This document shows, piece by piece, positions 10,650 through 20,484 of a stretch of 64,000 nt of DNA. Origin of the DNA: Tenodera sinensis (Eukaryota; Arthropoda; Insecta; Mantodea; Mantidae); assembly GCA_030765045.1 (NCBI GenBank), contig CM060961.1, positions 95,457,135-95,521,134 of the forward strand. The letters are read 5' to 3'. The position numbers and the translations under genes were made by a program. The notes beneath the pieces are model-generated. The model searched no databases and had not been told where the DNA came from. It was given only the letters and a program-made list of their open reading frames with translations. Numbering within the stretch: position 1 is the stretch's first letter; each line of letters begins with the position of its first letter.

Positions 10650-11935
10650 AACGTTTATATTACTATAGTGACTTAAAAGACTTAAAGCGTGTGTTTGTAG
10701 TACTTGGCTCCATTAAGCATTAAATATTTTTCTGGGAATACACCAAAGAACTTTCTCAGAAATGAAAAACACTTGCGAAGTTAATATTTGGATAACCCAA
10801 CAACTTTGCTGCGCCATCAGAAAAAGAGCTGGCATTCTCTCTTTGACGCACCTGATTTACCCGTCAGGTACTTTCCTCACATGTACCTGCAAGTGAAATC
10901 ACGTTGCTACCAAATTCTTCTGTGTTCCGTATCATGTTACAGCAAATATAATAAGCAAGAAAACTTTTGTGTTCATAAATTGCATCTATAGCTGTATCAG
11001 CTGAATATTGGCCTGAACTGGAAGATACATTTAAAAAGCCTCACAATGAGTTGTGAACTTGTAGGAAAGCCATTGTATTAGGAAGTCTACGACCAAGCAT
11101 CGTCACATTGCTCTACAGTTCTGTTATAAGACACGCAGTGTATGATTACCGGAGCGGTGTGGACTGTCCCACAGTCCGTCATAGAGACTTTGGAGAACCT
11201 CCCTGCCTTACACGTGTTCAAAGTTACTCAGCGTGATTGCTGATTACATAGCATCTCTAGACGTTAGGGAAGGGGGTGCTGCAAGCTACCATTTAAGGAA
11301 ATATCCGTTATCTAACAGGGCCTCAAGGGATGCGTTCCATTATCCTGATGGGAGGAGAAATGGGACATACATATGCATACTTAGGCTCCTGAAGATATAA
11401 GGAAGTCAAACATGCAGGTCGTAGTCTATTTTAAGACACAACGGACCCACTGAGCCAATCTGCAGGCTTCGTTTTATTCAACTGTTCAACTGCTTTAGTG
11501 TACTCTTTTAGATCTATCTCTGATTTAAAGGATTTTATCTACACCGCTTTCACCCGGTACACAAACACTTCAAGTTATTTTAATAAGCAATCACGCGTAA
11601 GATGCGTATGAAATGAAGCAGTATTACTAAGCTTGTAAGTGTTCTATTACAGATCAACACAATTTATTTTCAGAAATATATTATTCTGCTAAGATTTGAA
11701 ACCTTAAGATGGATAAATGCACGATTATTTAATCTACTCCCCGCTCTCTCTCACCGACGCATTATGCCAAGATGTTACATGTCCTGGTGAATTATAGCTC
11801 AATCATCTACCTAAGTCACGTGATTGGTAAATTATGGACGGCATGTGATGAGCATAACAGTTTCCTCCGGCCCTCATACCTCAGTTAGACGGGGCTATTG
11901 CATACATATCTAGCTCCCGAGTAATTGTCTCAACT
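10650..11935. other. No recognisable gene
   Basis: Mixed AT-rich sequence with scattered short frames (for example 10788-10991) that resemble nothing known. Seen here are no tRNA-like head, no terminal repeats and no long tandem repeat. Confidence 0.4.
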
Positions 11936-11939
11936 TTAG

Positions 11940-12004
11940 TTCTTCTTCTTCTTCTTCTTCTTCTTCTTCTTCTTCTTCTTCTTCTTCTTCTTCTTCTTCT
12001 TCTT
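11940..12004. repeat. (TTC)n microsatellite, LINE tail
   Basis: About 21 units of TTC. On the minus strand this is a GAA run directly after the decayed end of a LINE, so it is probably the element's simple-repeat 3' tail. The poly-lysine frame over it is meaningless. Confidence 0.85.
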
Positions 12005-12610
12005 CACTTCATAGCGTGGGCAGAGTGCCCATTCCGCCTCACCTTTTTTGGGTCTATCAACATCTCTTTCCTTTTGCTTGACACTGGACTGCAATCTCAT
12101 GCAGTCTTTCTTCGGACATTCTCTGTATGTGTTGTATCCATTCACTTTGATATTTGTCAATGTTGCTATTTATTAGATCTCTATTGAGTTCTTTTCTTAT
12201 ATTTTCATTCTTTATTTTATTTAACTTTCTACATCATTATCTTCTTGACAGGCTGAGAGCAGCCTGAGGTGTGTCATACGTATACCTGCCCTTTCAGGGC
12301 TTAACTACTTTCATGACAGGATGCGAGGTTTTGCGGGGTGGCGGGTGAAAATGAGGTTGGGGTAACTAATTGCATTTCTTCGTTTTCCTTAAAAAGTTAA
12401 CCTCTGCACTTTGTACTTGGTTTCTCATTTTCTTCGTGAGAATCCATGTGCCACTTCCATAGAGCAGTGTAGGGACTGCCATTGTTATATATAACTTTAA
12501 CCATGTCTCTCTTCTTTTTATGTTCCATTTATATCCCGCATTTAATTTCCAAGGTCATGTCGGCGGCTTTTAACCCCTTGGAAAAATTGGTCAATAGCAA
12601 TGATGTTCAC
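12005..12610 (-). pseudogene. LINE reverse-transcriptase C-terminal remnant
   Basis: Minus-strand pieces read TMAVPTLLYGSGTWILTKK, then a segment ending SAEVNFLRKTKKC, and further on ENIRKELNRDLINSNIDKYQ and WIQHIQRMSEERL. This is the order of the post-RT region of many LINE ORF2 proteins (LLYGSETW, IRNEDIRKEL, W-GH--RM). Between them about 130 bp (roughly 12240-12370) have no counterpart and look like a later insertion. Frame breaks and stops are many. The element is truncated 5' of about 12610 and ends in the GAA tail at 11940-12004. Confidence 0.7.
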
Positions 12611-13129
12611 TCGCTTAGCGGTGGTTTTCAAGGCTATCACCGAAGCCCATATCTACAGTAAAGTAGACATTAACAAGTAATATTAATCATAATTGCAATA
12701 CTGGCTAGTTTCCCTCATGAAGAATTAGCGCGTCGGCTTCGAATGCTTACTGCAGCACCCTTCATTACTATGCGAATAGAGAGAGGCGATGGCGCAGAGT
12801 GGAGGAATAAGCATACCAAGGTTTCCGAATCCCATGTCACCATACACACACGAGTGTCTCTGAAATGTGCCGTATGAACACGAATTCTGCATGGCAAATA
12901 GCACCTGAAGGTGAAAGCAAGAAAGGGCGTGTTTGTAATTGTGCGATTGTTATGGTCCTCAGCAGCTACATTGTTTGTAATATTATTGATTTTCATAGTG
13001 TACAGAGCACAAGACAGTTGTCAGTGCTAATGCTTCGAAATGGATGAACGATATCGATGTGTAGTTGAAACAGTGAAACGACCACTCTCGCAGTTGAAAT
13101 AGGATAAATTAGTGATAGTAAAGCCTAAT

Positions 13130-13990
13130 CTAGCTTTTCCGCACTTGCAGTGTGAGCAGAAGCAAAAGAAATAAGAATCCCTACAAAAGGGATATAATAT
13201 AAACGATTATGATAATGTGTGCCTGACTGGATCATGTGAATTAAAAAGCTTTATTGCTGGCCATACTTGTTGTTTGCAAATGAGAAAACGCCCCGGGACA
13301 CGATGAATTTCGCAAATGTAGCGTATTTAATCCCAGCTTTGGATAAACATAAGAGATCAACAACGCATATTAAAATCGTTCAATGCATTAGAAACTTTCG
13401 GCACTCAAAAGATAGACTATTCATTGAACTATCAGAAAATAATTGTTGACCACTTGCATAGTGAAAAGGTTAAAGTTATTGATGGAGTGGTACTTCTTGC
13501 AAAATGGGTATGTTCTTTTTGAGGCCATGATGAAAGTGAGAAGTAATGAAATAAAGGCATTTATATAGAACTGCTACAATTTCTGGCTAATCATGATGTG
13601 GCACTGTCTCACCATTTAAAGACATCGTTTAAACGTTAAGTTTAATATTGATATGGCTACTTTTAAGGGATTCATGCTCGATGAAACAACTGATGTCACA
13701 AATAAAAGTCAATTATATATTATTCTACGCTATGTTAATGTTGAAGACAATTGCAAAGAACGATTTCTACATTTCACTGCTGTAAATTCTGACCGAATAG
13801 CTATGATTTATTTGAATGTATAAATAACACTATAGATAACTTAGGAAGTTCAAAAAATTGCCATACTTGCGATGGTGCTACAGTAATGCCCGAACATGTT
13901 TGACTTGAGGCTTCAGTTAGAATCGAATAAACTGCTACTACCTTCGTCCACTTAACAGTGGAGGCTTAGTCTTATAGATTCCCAATTTGT
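13130..13990 (+). pseudogene. hAT transposase remnant, ZMYM1-like type
   Basis: Decayed plus-strand coding sequence in three frames. In order: an N-terminal LLFANEK zinc-finger-like piece (about 13265), HKRSTTHIKIVQ, GHDES with NKGIYIELLQFLA-like sequence, then GFMLDETTDVTNKSQLYII around 13680 with the first catalytic-type Asp, and CDGATVMPEH around 13870 where the family has YDGA--MSG. This is the layout of zinc-finger MYM-type or 52-kDa-repressor-like hAT proteins. Stops and frameshifts are frequent and the C-terminal dimerisation region is not seen, so the copy is inactive. Confidence 0.75.
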
Positions 13991-14528
13991 GAATTTTATT
14001 AAGGAAACCAGACAATTCTTTGTTTCTCATAATGATTTACCCGATTTTTTCTCGCATTCCACTTCACGTCCGTTTCAAATTACAAGTTGTATACCTGAAG
14101 GGCGCAATTTATTTATTTCCGTGTAGTGTAGTGCAAATTATAATGTATACTGTATTCATACTACATTTTATCTATCTTTGACCTGTCTAGTAAGCTAATT
14201 TCTAGTAAAACCATGTGTATTTAAACTAAATGAAGCTAAACATGGGAATGAATGAAGAATAAAGTTTAAAAAAATAAATACAAGCATATAAGCATAAAAA
14301 TATAGCGCGGGCCTACTAGGCCCTGCGTGACCAAGGTGTTTTACCACGGCGCGTGCCTAACGGGAGATTAAATCAACAACCCATTATTGTCCGGACCTGC
14401 TAGGCCTAGTGATAGCCGAAGCCACTATCCCAGCTTTGGATTATTATTAGTTTAAACTTACACACAATCACACTCCCATTCATACTTCCAGATTCTAGGG
14501 AGGATGGAAAATAATCCTAGTTAAAGAA

Positions 14529-14605
14529 AAATTCCCTGCCGGGACTCGAACCATGGAGCTTTTGTGCAGCAAGCGGGTGCCCTACCGACTAAGTTGTGGC
14601 GCCAG
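14529..14605 (-). mobile_element. tRNA-like SINE head
   Basis: On the minus strand GGCGCCACAACTTAGTCGG starts a tRNA-like segment with GGTAGGGCACCCGC and a B box ATGGTTCGAGTCCCGGC. The body probably continues to lower coordinates (about 14330). No clear tail or target duplication was found. Confidence 0.6.
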
Positions 14606-14695
14606 CTCTCTCTTCTTGTTTTATTTTTCAACGGTACTTCAGTTTATAATTGCAATCACCACATCCTTATTCCTGTTTTCCTCCTGCTTCTTCTG

Positions 14696-14696
<1 letters not shown>

Positions 14697-14726
<30 letters not shown>

Positions 14727-14808
14727 TTCTTCTTCTTCTTCTTCTTCTTCTTCTTCTTCTTCTTCTCCTCCTCCTGCTCCTCCTCCTCCTCCTTCTCCTC
14801 CTCCGCTA
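14697..14808. repeat. (CTT)n/(CTC)n compound microsatellite
   Basis: A CTT run of about 23 units passes into CTCCTCCTG-type units. The poly-leucine and poly-phenylalanine frames over it are artefacts of base composition. Confidence 0.9.
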
Positions 14809-15099
14809 ATTATTTAAGGTAGTTTATAACCGCTTGCTCGTCTTTGTGGATCAATAGATCAACCGTCTCTGTCTGTATTCATGTACTTCCTGCAGTATTG
14901 GTCACATATCAACCCCTTTCTGATTTCTCCATTTATTGTATAGCTTATCTGTGGCAAGCAGAGGAAGTATTGTATTCCACAGAATAATTATATATGGATA
15001 TTCCATTGAAAATATAGGTTTTGAAGTTCACTGAAGCCAAATAAATGCACTTTAAGGAGAAGGTTCACGCGCGCTTGTGCTTGTGGAGACAGAGAGGGA

Positions 15100-15114
15100 A
15101 GCACAGAGAGAGAA

Positions 15115-15150
<36 letters not shown>

Positions 15151-15152
15151 TG
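15100..15152. repeat. (GA)n microsatellite
   Basis: Purine run of GA units with single interruptions, lying just upstream of a DR-A copy. Confidence 0.85.
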
Positions 15153-15404
15153 AGCGTGAGGGGGGATAACTCAAAACCAAAAAGTGAAATAATACCAAAG
15201 CACATATTTCAGTCCATATTTTCAACATTTTGGTGAAACTGATACAAAGAATATAATGTATGTATGTACTGCCTTAAATTTCCTGTGAGTAGTCTTGAAG
15301 CCTTTTTCGTTCTTGTGCATAACAAGGAAATCTTAAGGGTTTCAGAAAAACTGATGGAGAAATGTGTATTAAAACATTATTTGTCACAAATAACTTTTGT
15401 TAGC

Positions 15405-16268
15405 TTAACCTTTTTTACTTTCTGTACTGGTAAGTAGGGGAAGTATTGTATTCCACCCAAAAATTCGATGTCGAGATTTCACCGGAAATATGTTTTGAGA
15501 CCCCCTGAATCCAAAAAAAACGCATTTTTTAGAAAAAGGTTCCCCTGTGTGTGTCTGTGTGTGTGCCTGTGTGTCTATCAGTCTGTGCACAGCATAACTC
15601 AAAAACAAAAAGTAGTTTAAAAACCAAAGTTGATATTTAAGTTTAATGTCCTTCAAGGGTGCGACACGAAGATTTTGAAGAAAATAGCCCCACCCTAAAC
15701 TAACCCTTACATGGAAAATTTTTCGAAAATTTTGATTTTCTTGAAAATGGCTCTAACAACTTTGATTAAAATGTCATATGTTTGAGATATTTTTATGTTA
15801 AATGAAATGTATATCTTGAATTTTCTGGCTATAGCCCATGTAGTATTTACTCTGGACGACTTTTGCATAACTGGTAAACCGTTAGAGATAGACCGTATCA
15901 TACTGTACAAAAATGTAGATCTTGCCAAAATACACAATTTATGTCCGAATAAATTTTCTTTTAGAGTGAACCATTTCGGAGAAATTCCATGTTATGTGTG
16001 TGAGTTTCGAGAAAATTAAAACTTTCGTGAAATGGATACTTGCTAAGTGTGCAAAGAGAACAGAATCTCAAAGCTTTAAAAGATTTCACTATCACACAAA
16101 GCCTGCTGTATTCTAACCTTCCTCTTGCAGCTACAAGAAAATAAGCAATAAGATAATTTGTACATATGTTTCTCTCAGCAAACACGGAGAAGATAAATGA
16201 TTAAGAATAATTTGTAAGAATGGTTAGAACAAGAGTCGAGAAAGTCATGTGTGTGCAACACATCAAAT
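15405..16268 (+). repeat. DR-A dispersed repeat, full length
   Basis: Well-preserved copy from TTTTTACTTTCTGTACTGG to CGAGAAAGTCATGTGTGTG. It contains GTATTCCACCCAAAAATTCG, a short TGTG/TCTG microsatellite at the usual site, CAGCATAACTCAAAAAC and the CTGGCTATAGCCCATG block. It is a useful reference copy for the family. Confidence 0.85.
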
Positions 16269-16621
16269 TTGTATCAAAATATTATCACAATTTTCCAACC
16301 TCAAATGTATTATTTGAAAGTTTAGTTTCCATAGGTATCTAACATGAATTGATTGGTTTTAATGTAGTTTCTAGGTAACTATTTACTTAATAAGGTAACA
16401 TGGATACTATAAGTACTTATGGTATGAATAGCATAACATATAATTCCGTTGACCCGTAAAGCGAGTAATGGATGAAACTTAGGATATTTTTGATTTGTTG
16501 TATTAAGGGAAGATTAAACGCCCTATGTTGCCAATGTAAAATCATCTTATTACATGACCCTTTATTTCAGAAACAACCCATGATATCAGCTTGAAATTTT
16601 TATAGGATATGAGCAATATAT

Positions 16622-17145
16622 TGTAACTTTTCGGTGGGTGTGTAAAGTAAAGTAGACTGATGTAGTCGAGATAAACACTTTTATTTCCGTAAACAGTAAC
16701 TTTATACACTCGTTGCAACAACAAGAAAGTCTTTTCCGATTCTCCAACAGCACGGCTTCGAACTCGTAACACAAAGAACTAACTCTTCTCCGTCGGCACA
16801 ACTCTCCACATCGTCTGTCCTCTCCGTCGGCACGACTACTCAACCTTCACATACGTCTGACTGTTCTCCGTCGGCACTACTCAACGCTTCACGTACGTCT
16901 GACTGTCCCTGTCGCACTTTACCGCTATTTATATCTCCCAGGCACTATTCTGGAAAGTTCAGTTATTCGGTGGAATACAAAGAGGAAGTTCCAGAAGCTT
17001 CTATCCTTTTCTCTCTTTCGGCAAGCGCCCCAACAATGCGGCCATTCTCTGTCTCTTTCCTTCGGCTCCTTTGCGGTAGTGCCGACAATAATGCGATGGA
17101 TGACACTGCTGCTGTCGGCAATTAGATGCGGCGGGCGCGGTGACA
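16622..17145 (-). repeat. 3' LTR of the nested element
   Basis: On the minus strand it begins TGTCACCGCGCCC and ends GTTACA. U3 carries ATATAAATAG near 16924-16933 and R carries AATAAA near 16680. Over some 470 bp it differs from the 5' LTR at only about two sites, but the terminal ~55 bp (U5) are strongly different. Three copies of TCTCCGTCGGCAC lie inside (plus-strand reading). Confidence 0.9.
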
Positions 17146-18775
17146 CTGCTCCCTCCTCAGAGCTGGTCGTCCCGACCAGCACTATCACTGCGGCAACTCC
17201 CTTGCGCCCTGGTGGACTAACCCATCGAACCTCTTCTCCAGGAGGCACGATCCTAGGTATCGCTGTTGGATAGTGTCCCTTGGTCCGGGTAGGACGATGT
17301 ATGCCATCCTGCTTCGAAATTCTGCAATAGTACCGCCGGTCTTGACGGTCTCTCGTCCAGTTGCCCTTCTTCCTGGTGTGTTGGCGGGCCATCCTGCGCA
17401 CTTGGAAACGGCTCGCTGGGTACCATGTCCGCCGACCTCTCTGGCGCACCTTCGCAGCCACCTTGCTTCCGATGGGTCCGGCAACAAACCCCACCACATC
17501 CGTGCGAGTCGCGTCCACCGCTGCACTCGTGTTCACTCGTGCTCGGCACGGCCTCTCCTGTATCCTGCCGTCCACGATGATGTCCACCATTCTTCCGTTC
17601 ACGGCACTATGCGTCAGGTGATTGGATGGCTCCGACGGTCCCCCCATGTCACACGCCAAGTCGGTTCTCGCGTGATGCTCGTTTGCTTGTGCGCTTCCCT
17701 GCTGATCGTCCTCCACGTCGTATCCTGGTTGGTTACGTACCCGACACACTCCTCCAGAGGATCCCCGACGACGTCCCTGAACTGCCCCTTTGTCTTCCCC
17801 GAGACGTACACTTTCGTTATCTGAAACGGGCGCAACTGTCGCCTCGGCCACTAGGTGCTCCCTCCCCGGGTCTGTGCTATTCCGTCTGCCCCTGGCATCC
17901 AGTACTTTGACGCTCTCGTCAACTCTTACTACCAGGGCGCCAAGACGTTCCCCGTCGTCCTCCACGACGTCCACATGCTGGCAGAGGTCTTCCACCTTTT
18001 CGCCGAGTTCTTCCACGCCTTCCGTCACGCCAATCAGTTCGCCGAGTTGTTCCACGTCTTCCGTCATCCCAATCAGTTCGCCGAGTGGTTCCACGTCTTC
18101 CGTCACGCCAATCAGTTCGCCGAGTTGTTCCACGTCTTCCGTCACTCCAATCAGTTCGCCGAGTTGTTCCACGTCTTCCGTCACGCCAATCAGTTCGCCG
18201 AGTTGTTTCACGTCTTCCGTCACGCCAATCAGTTCGCCGAGTTGTTCCACGTCTTCCCTCACGCCAATCAGTTCGCCGAGTTGTTCCACGTCTTCCCTCA
18301 TATCATCCGAAACGGGCGCAACTGTCGCCTCGGCCACTAGGTGCTCCCTCCCCGGCTCCGCGCTATTCCGCCTGCCCCTGGCATCCAGTACTTTGACGCT
18401 CTCGTCAACTCTTACTACCAGGGCGCCAAGACGTTCCCCGTCGTCCTCCACGACGTCCACGTGCTGGCAGAGGTCTTCCACCTTTTCGCCGAGTTCTTCC
18501 ACGTCTTCCGTCACGCCAATCAGTTCGCCGTCAATTTTCGCCGATAGCTCCGTCTTCATCTCTTTCAGCTCGGCAGCGAGGTTGTTTCTCGTCTTCATTT
18601 CTTCTTTCAGCTCGGCAACGAGGTTGTTTCTCGTCTTCATTTCTTCTTTCAGCTCGGCAACGAGGTTGTCGTTTCTCGTTTCCATTTTGGCAGCGAGGTT
18701 GTCGTATGACGTTTCCATTTTGGCAAATAATTCTTTCATCATTGCCATCATCCTGGTTTCCGAATCTCCCTCCAT
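16925..18775 (-). CDS. Gag-like protein of the LTR element, runs into the 3' LTR
   Basis: One frame of 616 codons starts at an ATG 79 bases downstream of the 5' LTR. Residues 1-80 are heptad-like and probably a coiled coil with repeated LVAELKEEMKTRNN. Residues about 83-155 and 245-320 are two copies of one block (EELGEKVEDLCQHVDVVEDD). Between them lie about seven 13-residue repeats of the type GVTEDVEQLGELI. Residues about 404-430 look like a retropepsin remnant: the active-site Asp-Thr-Gly is VNTSA (414-418), with Asp changed to Asn. Residues 444-543 are basic and unassigned; they may be out-of-frame or 3' pol sequence brought in by an internal deletion. Residues 544-616 are translated LTR. 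A structural protein role is inferred from position only. Confidence 0.7.
   Translation of the reverse strand: MEGDSETRMMAMMKELFAKMETSYDNLAAKMETRNDNLVAELKEEMKTRNNLVAELKEEMKTRNNLAAELKEMKTELSAKIDGELIGVTEDVEELGEKVEDLCQHVDVVEDDGERLGALVVRVDESVKVLDARGRRNSAEPGREHLVAEATVAPVSDDMREDVEQLGELIGVREDVEQLGELIGVTEDVKQLGELIGVTEDVEQLGELIGVTEDVEQLGELIGVTEDVEPLGELIGMTEDVEQLGELIGVTEGVEELGEKVEDLCQHVDVVEDDGERLGALVVRVDESVKVLDARGRRNSTDPGREHLVAEATVAPVSDNESVRLGEDKGAVQGRRRGSSGGVCRVRNQPGYDVEDDQQGSAQANEHHARTDLACDMGGPSEPSNHLTHSAVNGRMVDIIVDGRIQERPCRARVNTSAAVDATRTDVVGFVAGPIGSKVAAKVRQRGRRTWYPASRFQVRRMARQHTRKKGNWTRDRQDRRYYCRISKQDGIHRPTRTKGHYPTAIPRIVPPGEEVRWVSPPGRKGVAAVIVLVGTTSSEEGAVSPRPPHLIADSSSVIHRIIVGTTAKEPKERDREWPHCWGACRKREKDRSFWNFLFVFHRITELSRIVPGRYK
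17136..17162 (-). promoter_or_regulatory. Purine tract (plus-strand primer) at 3' LTR
   Basis: On the minus strand CTCTGAGGAGGGAGCAG directly precedes the TGTCACC start of the 3' LTR at 17145. Its position and purine content fit the polypurine tract used to prime second-strand synthesis. Confidence 0.7.
17820..18520 (-). repeat. 39-bp tandem array between two ~205-bp direct repeats
   Basis: About seven units of 39 bp (18025-18297) encode the 13-residue repeats of the Gag-like protein. The segments 17822-18025 and 18306-18510 are near-identical direct repeats offset by about 484 bp. The pattern fits unequal exchange or template slippage within the coding region. Frame is kept throughout because 39 is divisible by three. 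Confidence 0.9.
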
Positions 18776-18832
18776 CTTGGTTCTAACGTTGCAACTTCTA
18801 ACGACGACGTAATGAAACTAGAAGCAATTCGA

Positions 18833-18853
18833 CGAATCCCACTCCTGACACCA
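18833..18853 (-). promoter_or_regulatory. Primer-binding site for tRNA-Leu
   Basis: The plus strand reads GAATCCCACTCCTGACACCA, which is the 3' end of a eukaryotic tRNA-Leu (AATCCCACTCCTGACA) with its added CCA. On the element's strand this is the complement, one base inside the 5' LTR, exactly where a minus-strand primer site belongs. Confidence 0.85.
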
Positions 18854-18854
18854 G

Positions 18855-19381
18855 TGTAACTTTTGGTGTGGTTGTGAAGTATAGACGACAGATGTAGTCT
18901 AGATAAAGAAACACTTTTATTTCCGTAAACAGTAACTTTATACACTCGTTGCAACAACAAGAAAGTCTTTTCCGATTCTCCAACAGCACGGCTTCGAACT
19001 CGTAACACAAAGAACTAACTCTTCTCCGTCGGCACAACTCTCCACATCGTCTGTCCTCTCCGTCGGCACGACTACTCAACCTTCACATACGTCTGACTGT
19101 TCTCCGTCGGCACTACTCAACGCTTCACGTACGTCTGACTGTCCCTGTCGCACTTTACTGCTATTTATATCTCCCAGGCACTATTCTGGAAAGTTCAGTT
19201 ATTCGGTGGAATACAAAGAGGAAGTTCCAGAAGCTTCTATCCTTTTCTCTCTTTCGGCAAGCGCCCCAACAATGCGGCCATTCTCTGTCTCTTTCCTTCG
19301 GCTCCTTTGCGGTAGTGCCGACAATAATGCGATGGGTGACACTGCTGCTGTCGGCAATTAGATGCGGCGGGCGCGGTGACA
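18855..19381 (-). repeat. 5' LTR of the nested element
   Basis: 527 bp bounded by TG...CA on its own strand. U3 contains ATATAAATAG (19161-19170 region) as probable TATA box, followed downstream by the AATAAA of the R region at about 18915-18920. It would have driven transcription toward lower coordinates. Confidence 0.9.
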
Positions 19382-19530
19382 ATATTTTTAAATAAATCAT
19401 CCCACAAAAATACAAAATGTGAAAAAGTTATGATTTTTTAAAGAAACCTTGATTAATATGCATTATTCTTATAGAAAAAATGTTGATCCACTTAATGGAC
19501 ATACAACAGATATTCCAAGATTAAGTAATC

Positions 19531-19761
19531 TTAAACAATATAAGATATTTCTAAATCCATAGTTATATTAGTACTTTTCTCAGTTGTATAATTGTTTTCT
19601 TCACTAATTTTGAGCTTCTTCTTGGAACTACTAGGAGGTGTATATAAACTCACATTATTTACAGGGAGCGATGTACTGTCTTCCGCAACATTCCTTCTTG
19701 TATGTTGATTGCCAGTAAACTTACGTATTCTGAACAACCCTTTTCATTTTATCTTTAAATA
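19531..19761 (-). pseudogene. Transposase N-terminal remnant (Mutator-like/Kolobok-like)
   Basis: The minus-strand frame contains RKFTGNQHTRR, a polar stretch with STSLP, and TPPSSSKKKLKIS, then TMDLEISYIV before a stop. I recall this GNQHT, Ser/Thr-rich, SSKKLK, DLEIL order as the start of the same Mutator-like transposase family whose C-terminus is seen at 4146-4365. The frame has no ATG of its own and stops early. The nested LTR element interrupts the sequence downstream. Confidence 0.45.
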
Positions 19762-20027
19762 CAGCATTATATTATATAAACACTATAAACACTAACACAC
19801 CAATAAAAATGAATCGTTACTATTTTATACACAATAAATTGTCAGAAAAAACTCGGAAAACTAAGACAAGCAGTTGTAAACACAGACAGCATCCATATTG
19901 AAAGCTTTACCAACATCGCCATGTGTGCCAACATATGGAGCTCAATTTCCTCTAAAAAGCTAAGCTTCAGTTTTCTTGTGTTATTGGATCAAAATTTATA
20001 ACATGAACACCTTGACATTTCATTGTT

Positions 20028-20165
20028 TCTCAGAAAGACCACCAATAGAAACTTTGAAACAATTGCGCAGTTCAATAATACAAACAGGAGTCACAATAAC
20101 TATTATCTGCATGCTTTTATTCAAGAAATTAAAAGACAGAATTTAAAAAATTACAGGAGGTGGCC
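20028..20165 (+). repeat. Dispersed repeat, pair of 6710-6850
   Basis: Second copy of the roughly 140-bp repeat described at 6710-6850, in the same orientation; it begins about 75 bp beyond the end of the TTAA-target transposon. Confidence 0.6.
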
Positions 20166-20484
20166 ATGAAGTAAGTTGTTCTTCTTAGGGTTAAAATTCC
20201 ATACTCTTTTCACGACGTCACAAGAAACAAGTGAATAGCGATATGACATCTAAAACATGACAGCGTGTTAAAAAATTGAAACTAACATTCATGGATATCT
20301 CGGAAATGACCGATGGCATATAAACGCTATTTGAAATAAACTAGGTTTTAAAGACATCTACACATTTTGTGCAGCATATTATTGTCTATTTCTTAGCATT
20401 TATTGGTTATACAAACTTATACAAAATCCCTTCTTAATGAACTCACTTTACAGATTATCCCCAGAACATTTGAGATATATATGT

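Larger units (their letters stand above)
16622..19381 (-). mobile_element. Non-autonomous LTR retrotransposon, complete ends
   Basis: Two LTRs of 524 and 527 bp in direct repeat, each bounded by TG...CA, enclose 1.7 kb. A 4-bp ATAT duplication flanks the element (16618-16621 and 19382-19385). On the minus strand the 5' LTR is followed after one base by a primer site matching the 3' end of tRNA-Leu, and the 3' LTR is preceded by a purine tract. The interior carries one long Gag-like frame with a degenerate protease motif; reverse transcriptase and integrase are absent. Four-base ATAT duplications are typical of gypsy/Ty3 elements. Mobility would have required enzymes from another element. Confidence 0.9.
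16507..19952 (-). mobile_element. TTAA-target DNA transposon hosting a nested LTR element
   Basis: The left end, TTAA (16503-16506), is followed by GGGAAGATTAAACGCCCTAT. Its imperfect inverse lies at 19927-19952, followed by TAAA where TTAA is expected. About 18 of 26 terminal positions match. Inside are a transposase N-terminal remnant (19531-19761) on the minus strand and, near the left end, a TTGAAATTTTTATAGGATAT segment. Removing the LTR element at 16622-19385 leaves about 0.68 kb, so this is an internally deleted, non-autonomous copy. It is of the same broad TTAA class as the element at 4020-4971. Confidence 0.6.

Noticed and set aside
11160..11330. Host gene or promoter in the GC-richer patch
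   Set aside because: No long frame, no splice pair and no core promoter elements could be identified.
14553..14822. Poly-Phe/poly-Leu frames
   Set aside because: Translation of a CTT/CTC microsatellite next to a SINE head.
18025..18297. Regular 39-bp repeats considered as a CRISPR-like array
   Set aside because: Units are contiguous with no unique spacers, they keep a coding frame, and the context is a eukaryotic retroelement.
17790..18812. 340-codon plus-strand frame, rich in Ser/Thr/Pro, opposite the Gag-like gene
   Set aside because: It is the antisense shadow of the 39-bp repeats and the coiled-coil coding region. The element's LTR polarity, primer site and purine tract all place the gene on the minus strand.
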